Source: a bacterium (GTDB lineage: Bacteria > UBP14 > UBA6098 > B30-G16). Taken from it: a DNA stretch of 6,298 nt. The translations under genes were made by a program, and so were the position numbers. Under the pieces are notes generated by a model. It was not told the DNA's origin and made no database searches. It worked only from the letters and a program-made list of their open reading frames with translations. Of the stretch, positions 5,499 to 6,298 are shown one piece after another (position 1 is the stretch's first letter; each line of letters opens with the position of its first letter). The stretch is taken from the NCBI GenBank assembly GCA_030620455.1, contig JAUXEQ010000092.1:1-6298 (forward strand), read 5' to 3'.

Positions 5499-5535
5499 AA
5501 AAATACCCCCGCTCAATCAAACGAACAAGGGCATT
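5499..5535 (-). terminator. Rho-independent-like terminator of the Ig/T9SS gene
   Basis: On the minus strand the arm AATGCCCTTGTTC (5535-5523) pairs along its full 13 bp with GAGCGGGGGTATT (5514-5502), if four G-U pairs are allowed. The loop is 8 nt and the stem runs into a U-rich tract. It lies about 85 nt after the stop at 5621 and about 105 nt before the rsmD start, so it separates the two units. The opposite strand has no following U-tract. Confidence 0.6.
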
Positions 5536-5620
5536 ATAATGCTTAAGTTAAAAATAATTTACTAATTCCTTAACTCGATTTTATTAAATTTCCAATCAAA
5601 TTTTAATGGATTTTCAATTA

Positions 5621-6298
5621 CTATTTTATTAACGCAACTTTCTTAATTATGCTTTGATCATCCCAAGAAAGACTAACAAAGTACAATCCAGAATTATGCT
5701 TCGACATATCGATTGGTAGCGTGCCTTTCCCGGATACATCGTATGAATATAGTGTTCGTCCCAATATGTCGAATACTGTAATTTTTGCATTATCCAGAAT
5801 GTTATAGTCGATAATAAGTTCATCACCAAAAGTATTATGTATCTCGAAAGCCGTTTGATTTTCTATAGATTTTCCTTCTATAACTTTGGTACCGATAACG
5901 AAAAACCATGTGAAATCGGTTACATTACCTCTGCATATTTCTGCGTCGTCAATAGCGTGAATCCTTACTGTAACAGTTTCCTCATCAGCAAAAGCAATAC
6001 CACCCGATGCGCAATCAAAGGAATATAGAGGATCAGTCCACACAGCGGCAACCTCTTGCTCTTCTGATAGAGATCCTTTAATATACATTTTAAGTGATTC
6101 TGGAACAACACTTGTAAAATCTAAATCATCAGTAATATTAACACTAACTGTTGGGCTAGTATTGTCTATATAACCAGTTGGGGTAATTTCTGTTATTTCT
6201 GGTCCCTCTATATCGATCCAAAAATCGATACAAATAATCGATTCCAAACTGTTATTAGCAACATCTCTGGCGCTATCGAGACATGCATGAATCGAGTC
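5621..6298 (-). CDS. Secreted/surface protein with Ig-like repeats and T9SS-type sorting domain (5' end beyond window)
   Basis: The C-terminal 225 residues are visible; the frame is open to the right edge, so the start lies outside and the in-frame TTG at 6247 is not the true start. The first residues (HACLDSARDVANNSLES, 4-20) look like the end of one Ig-like domain. EGPEITEITPTG (31-42) begins another, which runs to about 145. The last 80 or so residues form a beta-rich domain with ITVFDILGRTLYSYD and NSGLYFVSLS segments and a basic KKVALIK tail. These match the pattern of type A T9SS C-terminal sorting domains found in FCB bacteria. The protein is therefore probably exported across the outer membrane and attached to, or released from, the cell surface. 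No enzymatic domain is visible, and an N-terminal catalytic or adhesive part may lie beyond the window. A hairpin terminator follows. Confidence 0.8.
   Translation of the reverse strand, partial: DSIHACLDSARDVANNSLESIICIDFWIDIEGPEITEITPTGYIDNTSPTVSVNITDDLDFTSVVPESLKMYIKGSLSEEQEVAAVWTDPLYSFDCASGGIAFADEETVTVRIHAIDDAEICRGNVTDFTWFFVIGTKVIEGKSIENQTAFEIHNTFGDELIIDYNILDNAKITVFDILGRTLYSYDVSGKGTLPIDMSKHNSGLYFVSLSWDDQSIIKKVALIK

Noticed and set aside
6245..6247. TTG at 6247 as start of a 208-aa secreted protein
   Set aside because: The frame continues open to the window edge with Ig-like sequence, and there is no signal peptide after the TTG. The gene is a partial 3' end.

Overview
This AT-rich window looks like the genome of an uncultured Gram-negative anaerobe, probably in or near the FCB superphylum (for example Cloacimonadota or WOR-3-like lineages). 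The main evidence is a surface-type protein at the right end with Ig-like repeats and a C-terminal domain resembling type IX secretion (T9SS) sorting domains. Further support comes from a Bacteroidetes-style EnvC/LytM protein, a Fe-S/molybdopterin redox pair and a tandem protein disulfide oxidoreductase of the kind common in anaerobes and thermophiles. The phylum assignment is inference.

Left part (1-2232): a minus-strand redox operon starts at a clear sigma70-type promoter (TTGACA-16-TATATT, about 2061-2088). Its first gene (2013 to 373) encodes a compact molybdopterin-oxidoreductase-like protein of 546 aa. The second (357, running off the left edge) encodes a DmsB/HycB-type polyferredoxin. 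Together they resemble the large and electron-transfer subunits of a membrane or soluble oxidoreductase, but the large subunit has an altered Fe-S motif and no recognisable catalytic Cys or Sec. The 219-bp divergent control region (2014-2232) also holds one or two plus-strand promoters and two inverted repeats.

Middle left (2233-2898): a plus-strand, single-gene unit encodes a protein disulfide oxidoreductase with two thioredoxin folds and CQYC and CPYC active sites. It converges on the next operon across 63 bp with no convincing terminator.

Middle right (2962-5394): a tight minus-strand cluster runs rsmD (16S rRNA m2G966 methyltransferase), sir2/cobB (class III-type sirtuin), then an EnvC-like coiled-coil protein whose LytM domain has lost most zinc ligands. 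Gaps are 8 and 19 bp.

Right part (5395-6298): a very AT-rich 226-bp intergenic region contains a direct repeat, a possible weak rsmD promoter and a hairpin terminator for the upstream minus-strand gene. That gene (partial, 5621 to the right edge) encodes the C-terminal 225 residues of an Ig-like, T9SS-type secreted or surface protein.

No tRNA, rRNA, CRISPR array or insertion sequence was seen. Nothing here amounts to a clearly new system. The most unusual items are the Asp-for-Cys Fe-S motif of the molybdopterin-like subunit and the degenerate LytM domain.
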